Shown: positions 1 through 8,397 of the stretch, one piece after another | Layout of the letters: each line of letters begins with the position of its first letter | Numbering within the stretch: the stretch's first letter is position 1 | Assembly (NCBI RefSeq): GCF_051251565.1 | Contig: NZ_JBPOFB010000008.1 | Span: forward strand, 89,639 to 153,638 | Direction: 5' to 3' | Origin: Marivita sp051251565 | GTDB lineage: Bacteria > Pseudomonadota > Alphaproteobacteria > Rhodobacterales > Rhodobacteraceae | Length of the DNA stretch: 64,000 bases | Position numbers and translations under genes: made by a program | Notes under the pieces: model-generated | Told to the model about the DNA's origin: nothing | The model's database searches: none | What the model saw: the letters and a program-made list of their open reading frames with translations, nothing else

Positions 1-73
1 TCACGACGACAATCCCAAACAAGGAGATCAATCGCAAATAATCCGGCATAAGCGCGCGTGAGGAATCCGTCAT
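1..73 (-). CDS. DUF418 (YeiB-like) membrane protein, N-terminal fragment
   Basis: Only the first 24 codons lie in the window; the gene runs off the left edge. The visible peptide reads MTDSSRALMPDYLRLISLFG then IVVV. A short polar start leading directly into a DxLR-like motif and a hydrophobic first helix is how DUF418/YeiB inner-membrane proteins begin. The ATG at 71-73 (minus strand) is the only good start. The next gene on the same strand, DUF924, ends upstream at 129, so the two could be co-transcribed. The family assignment rests on the N-terminal pattern alone. Confidence 0.5.
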   Translation of the reverse strand, partial: MTDSSRALMPDYLRLISLFGIVVV

Positions 74-128
74 TGCGCCCCCCACATTGAACCGACTTCG
101 GACGGCAAGGTCCCGCCAGACAGCGCGC

Positions 129-707
129 TCAACCCGCCTGCTTCAGGTCCTCAACCGTAGAGCCGTAGCCCCCGCTGCTAAGATAGCGCAACTCGGATTC
201 GGTCGAGCGGCGTCCAAGCGCGTCATTTCGATACGGGAAGCGGCCAAACTTTCGGATGACTTCGCGGTGCGCGCGGGCGTGGAACAGGTTGTTGGCCCCT
301 TCCTGCGGCATCCGGTCCAGCATCAGCCGGACACAGCGATCCTGATCACACAGGTTTTCCGAATGCATCAATGGCAGGTAAAAGAACTGTCGCGCGGGTT
401 CGTCGATCTTCATGTCCCAATTTTTGCCAATGGCCTGTTTGGCTGCCGAAAGTCCAAATCTGTCTGACGCAAAGGCTTTGCCGGTATTGCGGAACATATT
501 GCGCGGCAACTGATCCATCAGAATGATATATGCCAACGCCCCGCTTGGATAGGTAAGCCACATTGCGTGCCGTCCCTCCATCGCGCCTGTCCAAGCATCC
601 TCGAACCTGTCGCGGATGTCCTGATCCAGCGCATCTTCCGCCTTATACCACCCACTCGGCCCGACATCGTCCAGCCAAAAACTCAATACATCGTCAGGCG
701 TGACCAT
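129..707 (-). CDS. DUF924 family protein
   Basis: A 192-residue soluble protein of about the usual length for DUF924 (YP_010 type alpha-helical, TPR-like fold; no biochemical role established). Family features visible are the N-terminal DVLSFWLDD stretch, the aromatic GWYK segment, the central ILMDQLPRNMFR motif (about residues 63-74) with its conserved DQxPRNxFR pattern, and the FFYLPLMHSE motif near residue 108. The gene lies 56 bases upstream (in transcription sense) of the partial DUF418 gene and 127 bases downstream of the MFS transporter, all on the minus strand. No signal peptide or membrane segment is seen. Function unknown. Confidence 0.85.
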   Translation of the reverse strand: MVTPDDVLSFWLDDVGPSGWYKAEDALDQDIRDRFEDAWTGAMEGRHAMWLTYPSGALAYIILMDQLPRNMFRNTGKAFASDRFGLSAAKQAIGKNWDMKIDEPARQFFYLPLMHSENLCDQDRCVRLMLDRMPQEGANNLFHARAHREVIRKFGRFPYRNDALGRRSTESELRYLSSGGYGSTVEDLKQAG

Positions 708-834
708 GTCTCTCTCCCGATCTTTCGCGCAGCCGTCCCAAACTTGTCAAACCCTAGACAGGAAAAATGTCACAAAACAGTCACTTTTCATGTCACCTCC
801 GACATATGATCCCGTTTGGGAACAAGGATTTGGC

Positions 835-2127
835 CTAGACAGAGGTATTCTCGGTCTTGGCGTCCTGCGCGGCCTGTTCATCGGCTTCGGCCTCAGCAGT
901 CTCGATGGCCAGTTCCGAGGCGATTTCGACCGTCACCATCGATGCGGTCGGCATCATGCCCTGATAGGACATGGTGTCATCCGACGACGGCGCCGGACGC
1001 TGAGTCATTCGGTAGAACGCGTAGACGGTCAGGAGCAGCAAAACGATGGCCAGCAGGATGAAATAGCCGGGAGGCCCAAACACCTGCATCGCGTAGCCGA
1101 TGATCACCGGGCCCATAACCGCGCCGACGCCATTTACAAATAGCAACCCAGCCGAGGCCGCCGCCATATCCTCGTGCTCCAGAAAGTCATTCGTGTAGGC
1201 AATCAACAGGGAATATAGCGGATTGGACAGGCCTCCGATCAGGAATGCCGCACAGATAAGAACGTAGAATGACGCGCCAAAGATCATCCCCGTCAATGAC
1301 GCCAACCCGGCAACCGCCGCCGTCACCGCGATCAGAACGCGGCGGTCCATCCGGTCCGAAATCCATCCCAGCGGGTATTGGAACAACAGCGCCCCCACAT
1401 AGAAAGACGCGGTAAAAATCGGGATCTGGTTGATCGACAGGCCCGCTTCGGTTGCATAGACAGCCGCCATGCCGAATTGCGCGGCAAACACACTGCCCAG
1501 CAGGAACATGCCCACACAGCCCAGTGGCGACGTCGTATAAAGCTGTTTCAGCGTCATCCGCTTTGTGCTCTCGAATGCCGGGGTCGGCGAGATGGACAAA
1601 AGGATTGGCGCAAAGGCAATCGACACCAGAACGGACGGAATCACGAACAACAGATATCCAGACGGGTCCGGCACAACCAGCAAACCCTGCGCAGTGATGA
1701 TCCCGATCATCTGAACGATCATGTAGGCCGACAGCGTCTGGCCTCGTGTCTCGTTCGTGGTGGCATTGTTCAGCCAGCTTTCCGCCGTGACATAGACGCC
1801 GCAAAAGCAAAAGCCGATCACCACGCGCCCGAGAATCCACGCAATCGGATCCTGGATCGTGGGAAACAGCAAGAGCGCCGCCGAGATGAACGACCCCAGC
1901 GCCGCAAAGACCCGCACATGCCCGACGCGCCGGATCATGTCCGGCGTCACCCGTGACGCAACCAGGAAACCTGCGAAATACGCCGACATCACCAGCGACA
2001 TCTCAACCGATGAAAACCCCAGGGTCGATCCGCGCACACCCAACAAAGAGCCTTGCAGACCATTGCCCAGCATCAGCAAAAGCATGCCCAGAAGCAAAGG
2101 CCAGGATGTTCGGAACACAGTTAACAT
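835..2127 (-). CDS. MFS transporter (YcaD-like)
   Basis: A polytopic membrane protein of 430 residues with about twelve hydrophobic segments and the RVTPDMIRRVGHVR-type loop between helices 2 and 3 typical of the major facilitator superfamily. The start was placed at the ATG giving MLTVFRTSWP, because the extra 27 residues upstream are arginine-rich and lie outside the membrane pattern. The sequence SWLNNATTNETRGQTLSAYM after helix 4 is characteristic of the YcaD/sugar-efflux-like subgroup. The last 40 residues (after the twelfth helix) are polar and acidic and presumably cytoplasmic. The substrate cannot be inferred from the sequence or from neighbours. Confidence 0.85.
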   Translation of the reverse strand: MLTVFRTSWPLLLGMLLLMLGNGLQGSLLGVRGSTLGFSSVEMSLVMSAYFAGFLVASRVTPDMIRRVGHVRVFAALGSFISAALLLFPTIQDPIAWILGRVVIGFCFCGVYVTAESWLNNATTNETRGQTLSAYMIVQMIGIITAQGLLVVPDPSGYLLFVIPSVLVSIAFAPILLSISPTPAFESTKRMTLKQLYTTSPLGCVGMFLLGSVFAAQFGMAAVYATEAGLSINQIPIFTASFYVGALLFQYPLGWISDRMDRRVLIAVTAAVAGLASLTGMIFGASFYVLICAAFLIGGLSNPLYSLLIAYTNDFLEHEDMAAASAGLLFVNGVGAVMGPVIIGYAMQVFGPPGYFILLAIVLLLLTVYAFYRMTQRPAPSSDDTMSYQGMMPTASMVTVEIASELAIETAEAEADEQAAQDAKTENTSV

Positions 2128-2258
2128 ATCACATCCCTTGGGTTGCCGGGGGGAGGACCACAGCCTGTGGCCCTCCCCCCGGCTAAAACAGGTCGTCCTA
2201 AATCGCAATCACATGGGCGACGTATCGCGCATCCACAACGGCGCAGACCTGACTGCGA

Positions 2259-3305
2259 TCAGGGAATAAGCAAAGAACTGTCGCCGTAAGAAAAGAACCT
2301 GTAACGCTCGGTGATCGCGTGGGCGTAAATATCCTTGACCCGCTGCTGCCCCATCAGCGCAGACACCAGCATCATCAGCGTTGATTTTGGCAGGTGGAAA
2401 TTGGTCATCAACCCATCCGTCACCTGAAACTCGAAGCCCGGATAGATAAAGATATCCGTGTCGCCGTCCCATGGCTGGATGGTGCCGCCGCGCGCCGCGC
2501 TTTCGATCAGGCGCAACGCGGTTGTGCCCACCGGGATCACGCGCCCGCCTGCGGCCTTGGTCGCGGCGATCTCTTGTGCCGCAGCCTCGGACACGCGGCC
2601 CCATTCGGCGTGCATCCGGTGAGTGGTCACATCCTCTACCTTCACCGGCAGGAACGTGCCCGCACCGACATGCAGGGTGACAAAACTCATGCCAACACCG
2701 CGCGCCTTTAGGGCGGCGACCAGTGCTTCGTCGAAATGCAGTGACGCAGTCGGGGCCGCGACCGCCCCAAGGTTGCGCGCCCAGACGGTTTGGTAATCTT
2801 CCTTGTCCTGTTCATCGGCCGGCCGCTTGGCCGCGATGTAGGGCGGAAGCGGCATCGCGCCGGCCTCTGCCAATGCCGCGTCGAAATCATCTCCGATCAG
2901 GTTAAAGCGCAGCCGCGCCTGCCCGTCGCTGCGTCCCTCCAAAGTCGCCGTCAGATCAGCCGAGAACACCACGCTTTCGCCATCTTTCAGCTTTTTCAAT
3001 GGCTTGACCAGCGCAGTCCAAGTCCCGTCCGCTTGCGGCTCAAGCAGCGTCACCTCGATCCGCGCTTCAGATGGTGCCGCCTCACCGCTGCGCCGCCGCA
3101 CCCCGAAAAGCCGTGCCGGAATCACCTTTGTGTCATTCAGCACCAGCCGGTCGGTAGGGCGCAGGATATCGGGCAACTGGTTGACGATCCGGTCCGCAAT
3201 GGTCCCCGCCTCGGCCAAGAGCATCCGCGCGGATGATCGCGGCGATGCAGGGCGCGTGGCGATCAACTCTTCGGGCAGGTCAAAATCGAAATCACTGAGC
3301 TTCAT
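2259..3305 (-). CDS. queA: S-adenosylmethionine:tRNA ribosyltransferase-isomerase
   Basis: QueA transfers and isomerises the ribosyl moiety of S-adenosylmethionine onto 7-aminomethyl-7-deazaguanine in tRNA (positions 34 of GUN anticodons), giving epoxyqueuosine. The 348-residue protein has the full family pattern: MKLSDFDFDLPEELIATRPA at the N terminus, the LVLNDTKVIPARLFG segment, FVTLHVGAGTFLPVK, and the C-terminal TNFHLPKSTLMMLVSALMG motif. The start at 3305 matches the family start; an in-frame GTG ten codons upstream would add a non-conserved peptide. No other queuosine gene (tgt, queG) is in the window; tgt commonly lies near queA in other genomes. Confidence 0.97.
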   Translation of the reverse strand: MKLSDFDFDLPEELIATRPASPRSSARMLLAEAGTIADRIVNQLPDILRPTDRLVLNDTKVIPARLFGVRRRSGEAAPSEARIEVTLLEPQADGTWTALVKPLKKLKDGESVVFSADLTATLEGRSDGQARLRFNLIGDDFDAALAEAGAMPLPPYIAAKRPADEQDKEDYQTVWARNLGAVAAPTASLHFDEALVAALKARGVGMSFVTLHVGAGTFLPVKVEDVTTHRMHAEWGRVSEAAAQEIAATKAAGGRVIPVGTTALRLIESAARGGTIQPWDGDTDIFIYPGFEFQVTDGLMTNFHLPKSTLMMLVSALMGQQRVKDIYAHAITERYRFFSYGDSSLLIP

Positions 3306-3380
3306 GGGAGGGGTCCGGGTCTGTTGCGTCGTCACAGCCCATACCTAAGTCTGACGTACAACAAAAGCGGGGACCGGGGG

Positions 3381-6300
3381 TCACTCTCCCGGCACCGGCG
3401 CAGGCCGTCGAAAAATCTCGCGGAACATTCCCGGTGTCAGTGCCGATAACGGGTTCACGCTGACATTCGGCTGGCTGGCCGGACCGGTCAGGTTGAAGTT
3501 GAACCCGATCAGCCCCTCGCCCTTACGGGTGAAGATGCTGCCGATGCCGTTCAGGAAAAAGATCGGCGACAACACCCCCTGCAAATCCAGCGTGCCAGTG
3601 CCCAACGCATAGGTGCCATCCATGGAAATTCCCATTGACGGGCCGGTGGCGCTCGACCGTGTCAGGTAGAGCCGATCCGGTGTCAGGCGAAACCGTGCCT
3701 CAACCTCGGTGAACAGGATGCCCGGCCCTTCAAGTTGGTCCAGAAGACCCACAATGCTGATCGCGTCCAGCATCGAGGCGATCGCAGGCGCATCGCGCAG
3801 ACGCGCGTTCGCCACGTCCAACGCTCCATCATAGCTGCCCGGTTGCCCCGAGACCGGGGCCAGCGCCAAGGTCATGTCGCCACCCGCAACCGTCTTGAGG
3901 ATACCTGCCTCGCGGATCACCTGGCCTGCATCACTGGACCGGATACGCAACGCCGTGGACCCACCTTGCGCCAGCGCCTCGCCAGTGATGGGCGCCGCTC
4001 CGTTGACATTGGCTGTGAAATTCCCAGTCAACCCGCCCCCAGATTGCAGGTCTGCCCGAAAATCGGTCAGGCGAATGGTGTTCGAGATTTGCAATTGGTC
4101 CAACGCCAGCGTCAGCGGTACGCGCCCACCTGCACCAGCCCCGCCCGGCCCGCGCCCAAACGGCGCGGTGCGCAGGTCGACGGTGCCGCCGCTGATCCGT
4201 ACCGCCGGGGCAACGCCAGCCCCCCGCCCGGTCAACGTGACGGGGGCATCCAGCCACCCGCCCGCGCGAACCCGCTCCAGATCAACCGATGCCAGCGACC
4301 CGTCGCTGTTCAGCCGAACCGCCCCGCGCGCCTCAAGCCCCGGACCTTCCAGAACCAGCGCCTCGATCCGGGCAGGCCGGTCCAGAACACCGGCCACCCG
4401 CAAACTGCCCGCCGCGCCGCGCGGCAGGCTCCAACCGATGGGAGGCAGTGACACGCCAATCCCGCTCAACCGCGATGTCAGCTCAAACGCGGGCGGTGCG
4501 CCTCGGCGCAGATCCACCCGCAGGCTGGCCGGACCCGACCCGCTGATCGTGCCGTCTGGCAAGGCCACGCCAAAGGCGCGGGCGGCGTCCTGGGACAGGG
4601 TTACTGTGCCCTCGACAACACTGCCCGTGGCGGGTTGGCCCGGTTCGGGGAACGGCAACGTCCAAAAGCCGTCAAACGGCACACCGGACAAGGACGCCTG
4701 CCCGGAGACACGCAATCGGTCATTGGTCACAGACACGTCCAGCAACCGGGCGGCAAGGCGACGGTTGGGCACGATCTGGTCGCTTTCGACCCCGGTCGCA
4801 CGACCGTTTATGTCCAGCACCATATCCGCCAGCTTGACCCCCCGCCGAAGTGGCAACACCAGCGACCCGTCAACGCGCACGCGACCCGAAAGCAGATCAA
4901 CAGGCCGGTTCGCCTTTTGCAGGATCTCAAGCCCCGGCGAATCCAGATAGGACAACAGCGCTTCGATCGGGCCACCGCCCGCCAGCGTGACCTGCCCCTC
5001 AGCCGGTCTTTGCCGCGTGTCGGGAATCACAAAGGTGCTACCGGCGACGTCAATCACGCCCCCTTGCGGCGGGGTGATCTCGCCTTGTGTGACCCGCACC
5101 GCAAAACGGTTCGCATTGAGCGTCAGCGTGCCTTTGCCCCGTTCAACCACCGGCAGGGTCCGAGTGTAGCGCACCTGCGCATTGTCGAAAGCCGCATTCA
5201 GAAACACCACCGGCCGCGCTTGTGGTTGCGAGCGCAAGGCAAACTGCCCCGCCGTGATGACCCCGCCTTCGATATTGTTGACCACCCAATCGCGGGTCCG
5301 CGGTGCCAGCGCCCCGGGCCAGACCCGCAACAGCGTCTCGGGTGTCAGCGCACCGATGGTGCCATCCAGCGCATAATTCCAGGCATCTTCCGTCGTTGCC
5401 AGCTTGCCCGTCATGCGCAACGGTACTTGCGGATCGTCGATCCAGACGCGCCCCAGATCAAGCTCGAACGGATCAAGCCGCAGCCGGAAATCCAGCTCGG
5501 CACGGTCAATCGCCAAAGGGGCGTCGAACAAATCGTCGGGCGCGGCTTTAAGCAGGCTGAACCGCACCTGCCCCAGCATCTGAGACGGGATGCCGTTGCG
5601 CAGCCCCTCAAGGGTCGCGCGCCCGTCCGCCACAGCCCGCACCAGATCGCTGTCCACCGACAATTCCGAAAAGGTGATCTGGGCGCGGTCAGGATCAAAC
5701 GTGAAATAGCTGCGCGCGGAATTGAACGGCACCGGCGGTGTGTCCGGCGTGGGCTGCACCACACCTTGGGCGATCTGCAAGCTGGCGTTCAAAACGCCCA
5801 GCGATCCGTCTTCGCGCAGCGTGGCGCGCAACGCCCCCGAAATCGGCGCGCGCAGCGCCCCCAGCCATGCCAGCGCCGGGCCTTGGGTCGCAATGTCTTG
5901 CGACGGCATATCAGCGAGCGAGACACCAAACGCGACATCGGTGTCCCCAATGGTCGAGGACGCATCCAGTTGCAGCCGCGTTGCCGTGGCCCCGCCGCCC
6001 AACAGCGCGAAATCCCCCGACAGGCGCAGCAAATCGGCGTCACGCTCAAGCAGCAGCCGCCCGCCATCCACTGTCCAGCCGCGCCGCGCGCGGGCGTCCT
6101 CAAACCGCAAGGTCAGCGCGTTTGCCTCAACGCTTTGCAGCCGCGACAACCGGTCATCCATCAGCAGCCGGTCCACTTGGGCCACCAGCGTCGGCACATC
6201 GGGGGCCGCGCCCCCCAGGGCAAACGTATCCCCCAGCGCCAGCCCCAGCTGTCCGGCGCGGTTGCGTGTCAGGGTCACAAACGCGCCGCTGACGCTCAGG

Positions 6301-6671
6301 TCGCGCAACACCAGATTGCGGCGGATCAGATCATAGGCGGTCAGGCCGATCTGCACATCCGACAACACCGCCACCGGACCGCCCGTTGCGGTTTGCACAT
6401 CCACGTCCAGCAGGATGATCCGGGTGCGCCCATCACGCTCCAGCCGCACTTGCACATCGCCAAACCGCACAATGAACCCCGGCAAAGCAGCCGCCAGCCG
6501 TGTCTCGACAGTGTCGCGCACCCAATTCGGGGCTGACAGGCTCCGCCCAACCGTGGCCCACCCCGCTGCCAGAACCACCAGCATCAGCGCCAGCCCAACC
6601 CCCAACGCCCACCGCCCCCGCCGCCTGCGGCGCGGGGTTCCAGAGGTTTCTTGCGGCTGCTCGGAGTCCAT
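3381..6671 (-). CDS. Large AsmA/YhdP-like (DUF3971) envelope protein
   Basis: A 1096-residue protein with a short basic cytoplasmic head (RRRRRGR), one transmembrane helix at about residues 22-42 and a very long periplasmic part rich in beta-strand, glycine and alternating hydrophobic residues. The C-terminal stretch containing LDLQGVLSPIFFLNGIG and FNFNLTGPASQPNVSVNPL is the hallmark of DUF3971/AsmA-like C-terminal domains. Proteins of this repeating-beta-groove group (AsmA, TamB, YhdP) are implicated in lipid movement between inner and outer membranes; this role is inferred here from family only. An ATG at 6671 is preferred over the GTG one codon upstream. It is divergent from the peroxiredoxin gene (84-base gap). 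Confidence 0.85.
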   Translation of the reverse strand: MDSEQPQETSGTPRRRRRGRWALGVGLALMLVVLAAGWATVGRSLSAPNWVRDTVETRLAAALPGFIVRFGDVQVRLERDGRTRIILLDVDVQTATGGPVAVLSDVQIGLTAYDLIRRNLVLRDLSVSGAFVTLTRNRAGQLGLALGDTFALGGAAPDVPTLVAQVDRLLMDDRLSRLQSVEANALTLRFEDARARRGWTVDGGRLLLERDADLLRLSGDFALLGGGATATRLQLDASSTIGDTDVAFGVSLADMPSQDIATQGPALAWLGALRAPISGALRATLREDGSLGVLNASLQIAQGVVQPTPDTPPVPFNSARSYFTFDPDRAQITFSELSVDSDLVRAVADGRATLEGLRNGIPSQMLGQVRFSLLKAAPDDLFDAPLAIDRAELDFRLRLDPFELDLGRVWIDDPQVPLRMTGKLATTEDAWNYALDGTIGALTPETLLRVWPGALAPRTRDWVVNNIEGGVITAGQFALRSQPQARPVVFLNAAFDNAQVRYTRTLPVVERGKGTLTLNANRFAVRVTQGEITPPQGGVIDVAGSTFVIPDTRQRPAEGQVTLAGGGPIEALLSYLDSPGLEILQKANRPVDLLSGRVRVDGSLVLPLRRGVKLADMVLDINGRATGVESDQIVPNRRLAARLLDVSVTNDRLRVSGQASLSGVPFDGFWTLPFPEPGQPATGSVVEGTVTLSQDAARAFGVALPDGTISGSGPASLRVDLRRGAPPAFELTSRLSGIGVSLPPIGWSLPRGAAGSLRVAGVLDRPARIEALVLEGPGLEARGAVRLNSDGSLASVDLERVRAGGWLDAPVTLTGRGAGVAPAVRISGGTVDLRTAPFGRGPGGAGAGGRVPLTLALDQLQISNTIRLTDFRADLQSGGGLTGNFTANVNGAAPITGEALAQGGSTALRIRSSDAGQVIREAGILKTVAGGDMTLALAPVSGQPGSYDGALDVANARLRDAPAIASMLDAISIVGLLDQLEGPGILFTEVEARFRLTPDRLYLTRSSATGPSMGISMDGTYALGTGTLDLQGVLSPIFFLNGIGSIFTRKGEGLIGFNFNLTGPASQPNVSVNPLSALTPGMFREIFRRPAPVPGE

Positions 6672-6755
6672 CACTGGAAGCGGCGTCCTTTTGCGTTATT
6701 CTTCACGTCGCAGGGTTATCACCCTACCGCCTGATATCAATCAAAGGATAGCGCC

Positions 6756-7223
6756 ATGAGCGATACACTGGAAATGGCTCCCGACTTCACCCTTCCCGTT
6801 CAGGGCGGCGATCACGGCGACGTGTCCCTGTCTGGCCTGCGCGGCACACCGTTTGTCCTGTTCTTTTACCCACGCGACGACACGCCCGGCTGCACCAAGG
6901 AAAGTGAAGCCTTCACCGAACTGACCGACGCCTTTGCCCAAATCGGCGTCAAGGTGTTCGGCATTTCCAAAGACAGCCTCGAGAGCCACGAAAAGTTCAT
7001 CGCCAAGAAAAAGCTGACCGTGCCGCTGATATCCGACGAACATGGCACGGCGTCCGAGGATTTCGGCGTTTGGCAGGAAAAGTCCATGTATGGCAAAACG
7101 TTCATGGGAATCGAACGATCCACTTTTCTGATCGACGCCGAGGGCCGGATCGCGCGTGCCTGGCGCAAGGTCAAGGTTCCGGGCCATGCCGAAGAGGTGC
7201 TTGAGGCAGCAAAGGCGCTTTGA
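6756..7223 (+). CDS. bcp: Peroxiredoxin, Bcp/PrxQ type, single cysteine
   Basis: A thioredoxin-fold thiol peroxidase of 155 residues that reduces hydrogen peroxide and organic hydroperoxides in the cytoplasm. The active-site block FFYPRDDTPGCTKESEAF holds the peroxidatic cysteine, Cys46, preceded by the invariant Pro/Thr. Most PrxQ enzymes have a resolving cysteine five residues after it (PGCTKEAC), but here that position is Ala/Glu sequence (SEAF) and no other cysteine occurs anywhere in the protein. It must therefore be resolved by an external thiol, i.e. behave as a 1-Cys PrxQ. The C-terminal half (IERSTFLIDAEGRIARAWRKVKVPGHAEEV) is standard. It is followed by an inverted-repeat element and then DUF455. 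Confidence 0.95.
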   Translation: MSDTLEMAPDFTLPVQGGDHGDVSLSGLRGTPFVLFFYPRDDTPGCTKESEAFTELTDAFAQIGVKVFGISKDSLESHEKFIAKKKLTVPLISDEHGTASEDFGVWQEKSMYGKTFMGIERSTFLIDAEGRIARAWRKVKVPGHAEEVLEAAKAL

Positions 7224-7232
7224 GACAAGTTT

Positions 7233-7322
7233 CGGATCGGGCTTTGCCCGATCCGACCCGCGCGCATTGCGGCGCGCGTCTGGGCGCGCGGCCCCAGACC
7301 CAGGATATTTTTGAACCAGAAA
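7233..7322 (+). repeat. Intergenic repeat element, copy A
   Basis: The gap after the peroxiredoxin holds a perfect 10-bp stem (CGGATCGGGC at 7233-7242 pairing with 7246-7255, loop TTT), a second GC-rich inverted repeat around 7258-7290, and then CCCAGGATATTTTTGAACCA at 7299-7318. Closely similar tails occur at 11591 and, inverted, at 33241, each preceded by a GC-rich stem. The arrangement is that of a dispersed extragenic palindromic element; the stems could also end transcription. Confidence 0.6.
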
Positions 7323-7371
7323 AGACAGAACCGATGCTTGCAATCCGACGCTTTGCGCGCGAGGTCAGGGC

Positions 7372-8181
7372 ATGATGACACTTTGTGACATGGCCGTGGA
7401 CGTTCTGACCACGGCAGACGGGCGCACCAAAACTGGCAAGTCCCGCAGCTATGCAGAGCAATGGTTTGCCGCACGCGCAACGGGTGCACCTTTGGCGATT
7501 GGCACCGCCACACCGCCCGTGCAACCGTCAAGACCCGATGCGCCCGAGCTATTAAGCCCGCGGGATGTGCCAAAGCGCAAGCCGGGCAGCCCTCAAGGGC
7601 GCATCGCGCTGTTGCACGCGGTTGCCCATATTGAGCTGAACGCGGTGGACCTGCATTGGGACATCATCGCGCGCTTCGCACATATCCCCATGCCGACCGG
7701 GTTCTACGACGATTGGGTCAAAGCGGCGGACGAGGAATCCAAGCATTTCAACCTGATGTGTGATTGTCTTGAGGAACAAGACAGCTTTTATGGTGCCCTG
7801 CCGGCCCATGCCGGTATGTGGCGCGCGGCAGAGGACACAGCTGACGACTTTATGGGACGGCTGGCCGTCGTGCCCATGGTGCTTGAAGCACGCGGGCTGG
7901 ATGTGACCCCCGGCATGATCGAGATTTTCCGCAAAGCAGAGGCCACACGCGCCGTGGTCGCGTTGGAAACCATCTACGGTGAAGAGGTTGGGCATGTCGC
8001 CTACGGATCGAAATGGTTTCACTTTCTCTGTGGTCGGCACGACCATGACCCGAAAGACACATTTCATAAACTTGTGAGAAAATACTTCAAAGGAGCCTTG
8101 AAACCCCCTTTCAACGAAGAAAAACGCGCCGAAGCCGGGCTGCCTCCAGACTTCTACTGGCCCCTTTCCGAGGCGATCTGA
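7372..8181 (+). CDS. DUF455 ferritin-like protein
   Basis: A 269-residue protein of the DUF455 family, a four-helix ferritin-like fold whose natural role is not established. Candidate metal-binding residues are visible in the expected order: HAVAHIELNAVDLHWD (about residues 82-97), ADEESKHFNLM (about 121-131), LEARGLDVTPGM (about 168-179) and IYGEEVGHVAYGSKWF (about 200-215), giving several E and ExxH pairs. The N-terminal 60 residues are a proline-rich lead. The gene begins 148 bases after the peroxiredoxin, behind the repeat element, so co-transcription is uncertain. An oxygen or metal-related enzymatic role is an inference from the fold. Confidence 0.85.
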   Translation: MMTLCDMAVDVLTTADGRTKTGKSRSYAEQWFAARATGAPLAIGTATPPVQPSRPDAPELLSPRDVPKRKPGSPQGRIALLHAVAHIELNAVDLHWDIIARFAHIPMPTGFYDDWVKAADEESKHFNLMCDCLEEQDSFYGALPAHAGMWRAAEDTADDFMGRLAVVPMVLEARGLDVTPGMIEIFRKAEATRAVVALETIYGEEVGHVAYGSKWFHFLCGRHDHDPKDTFHKLVRKYFKGALKPPFNEEKRAEAGLPPDFYWPLSEAI

Positions 8182-8237
8182 ACGCTTTTTTGGTGGATGT
8201 GGCATTTCAACAACCCGAAGTAAGCCACGGGAAGATC

Positions 8238-8251
8238 GGCGAAATTTCGCC
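8238..8251. promoter_or_regulatory. Perfect palindrome GGCGAAATTTCGCC
   Basis: A 14-bp perfect palindrome lies in the 216-base gap between the DUF455 gene and the M23 peptidase gene, about 150 bases before the latter's start. Its symmetry without a following T-run suits an operator better than a terminator. No regulator can be named. Confidence 0.3.
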
Positions 8252-8397
8252 AATTCAGTGATTGAGAGCGTGCGAACGGGAATCACCTGCCCAAAAACGT
8301 TGCCAATTTCTGAATGTCTCGGTAGAGCCGTAACATACACGCGCCCGGAGTTGGGGCTTGAGAGGCGCGACCTTGGGACGGAAAAAGGAACAGACAG

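Noticed and set aside
4635..6536. A 633-codon open frame on the plus strand opposite the AsmA-like gene
   Set aside because: It is the reverse complement of a GC-rich coding region; the protein is full of Arg/Gln/Pro, has no recognisable domain and no ribosome-binding site.
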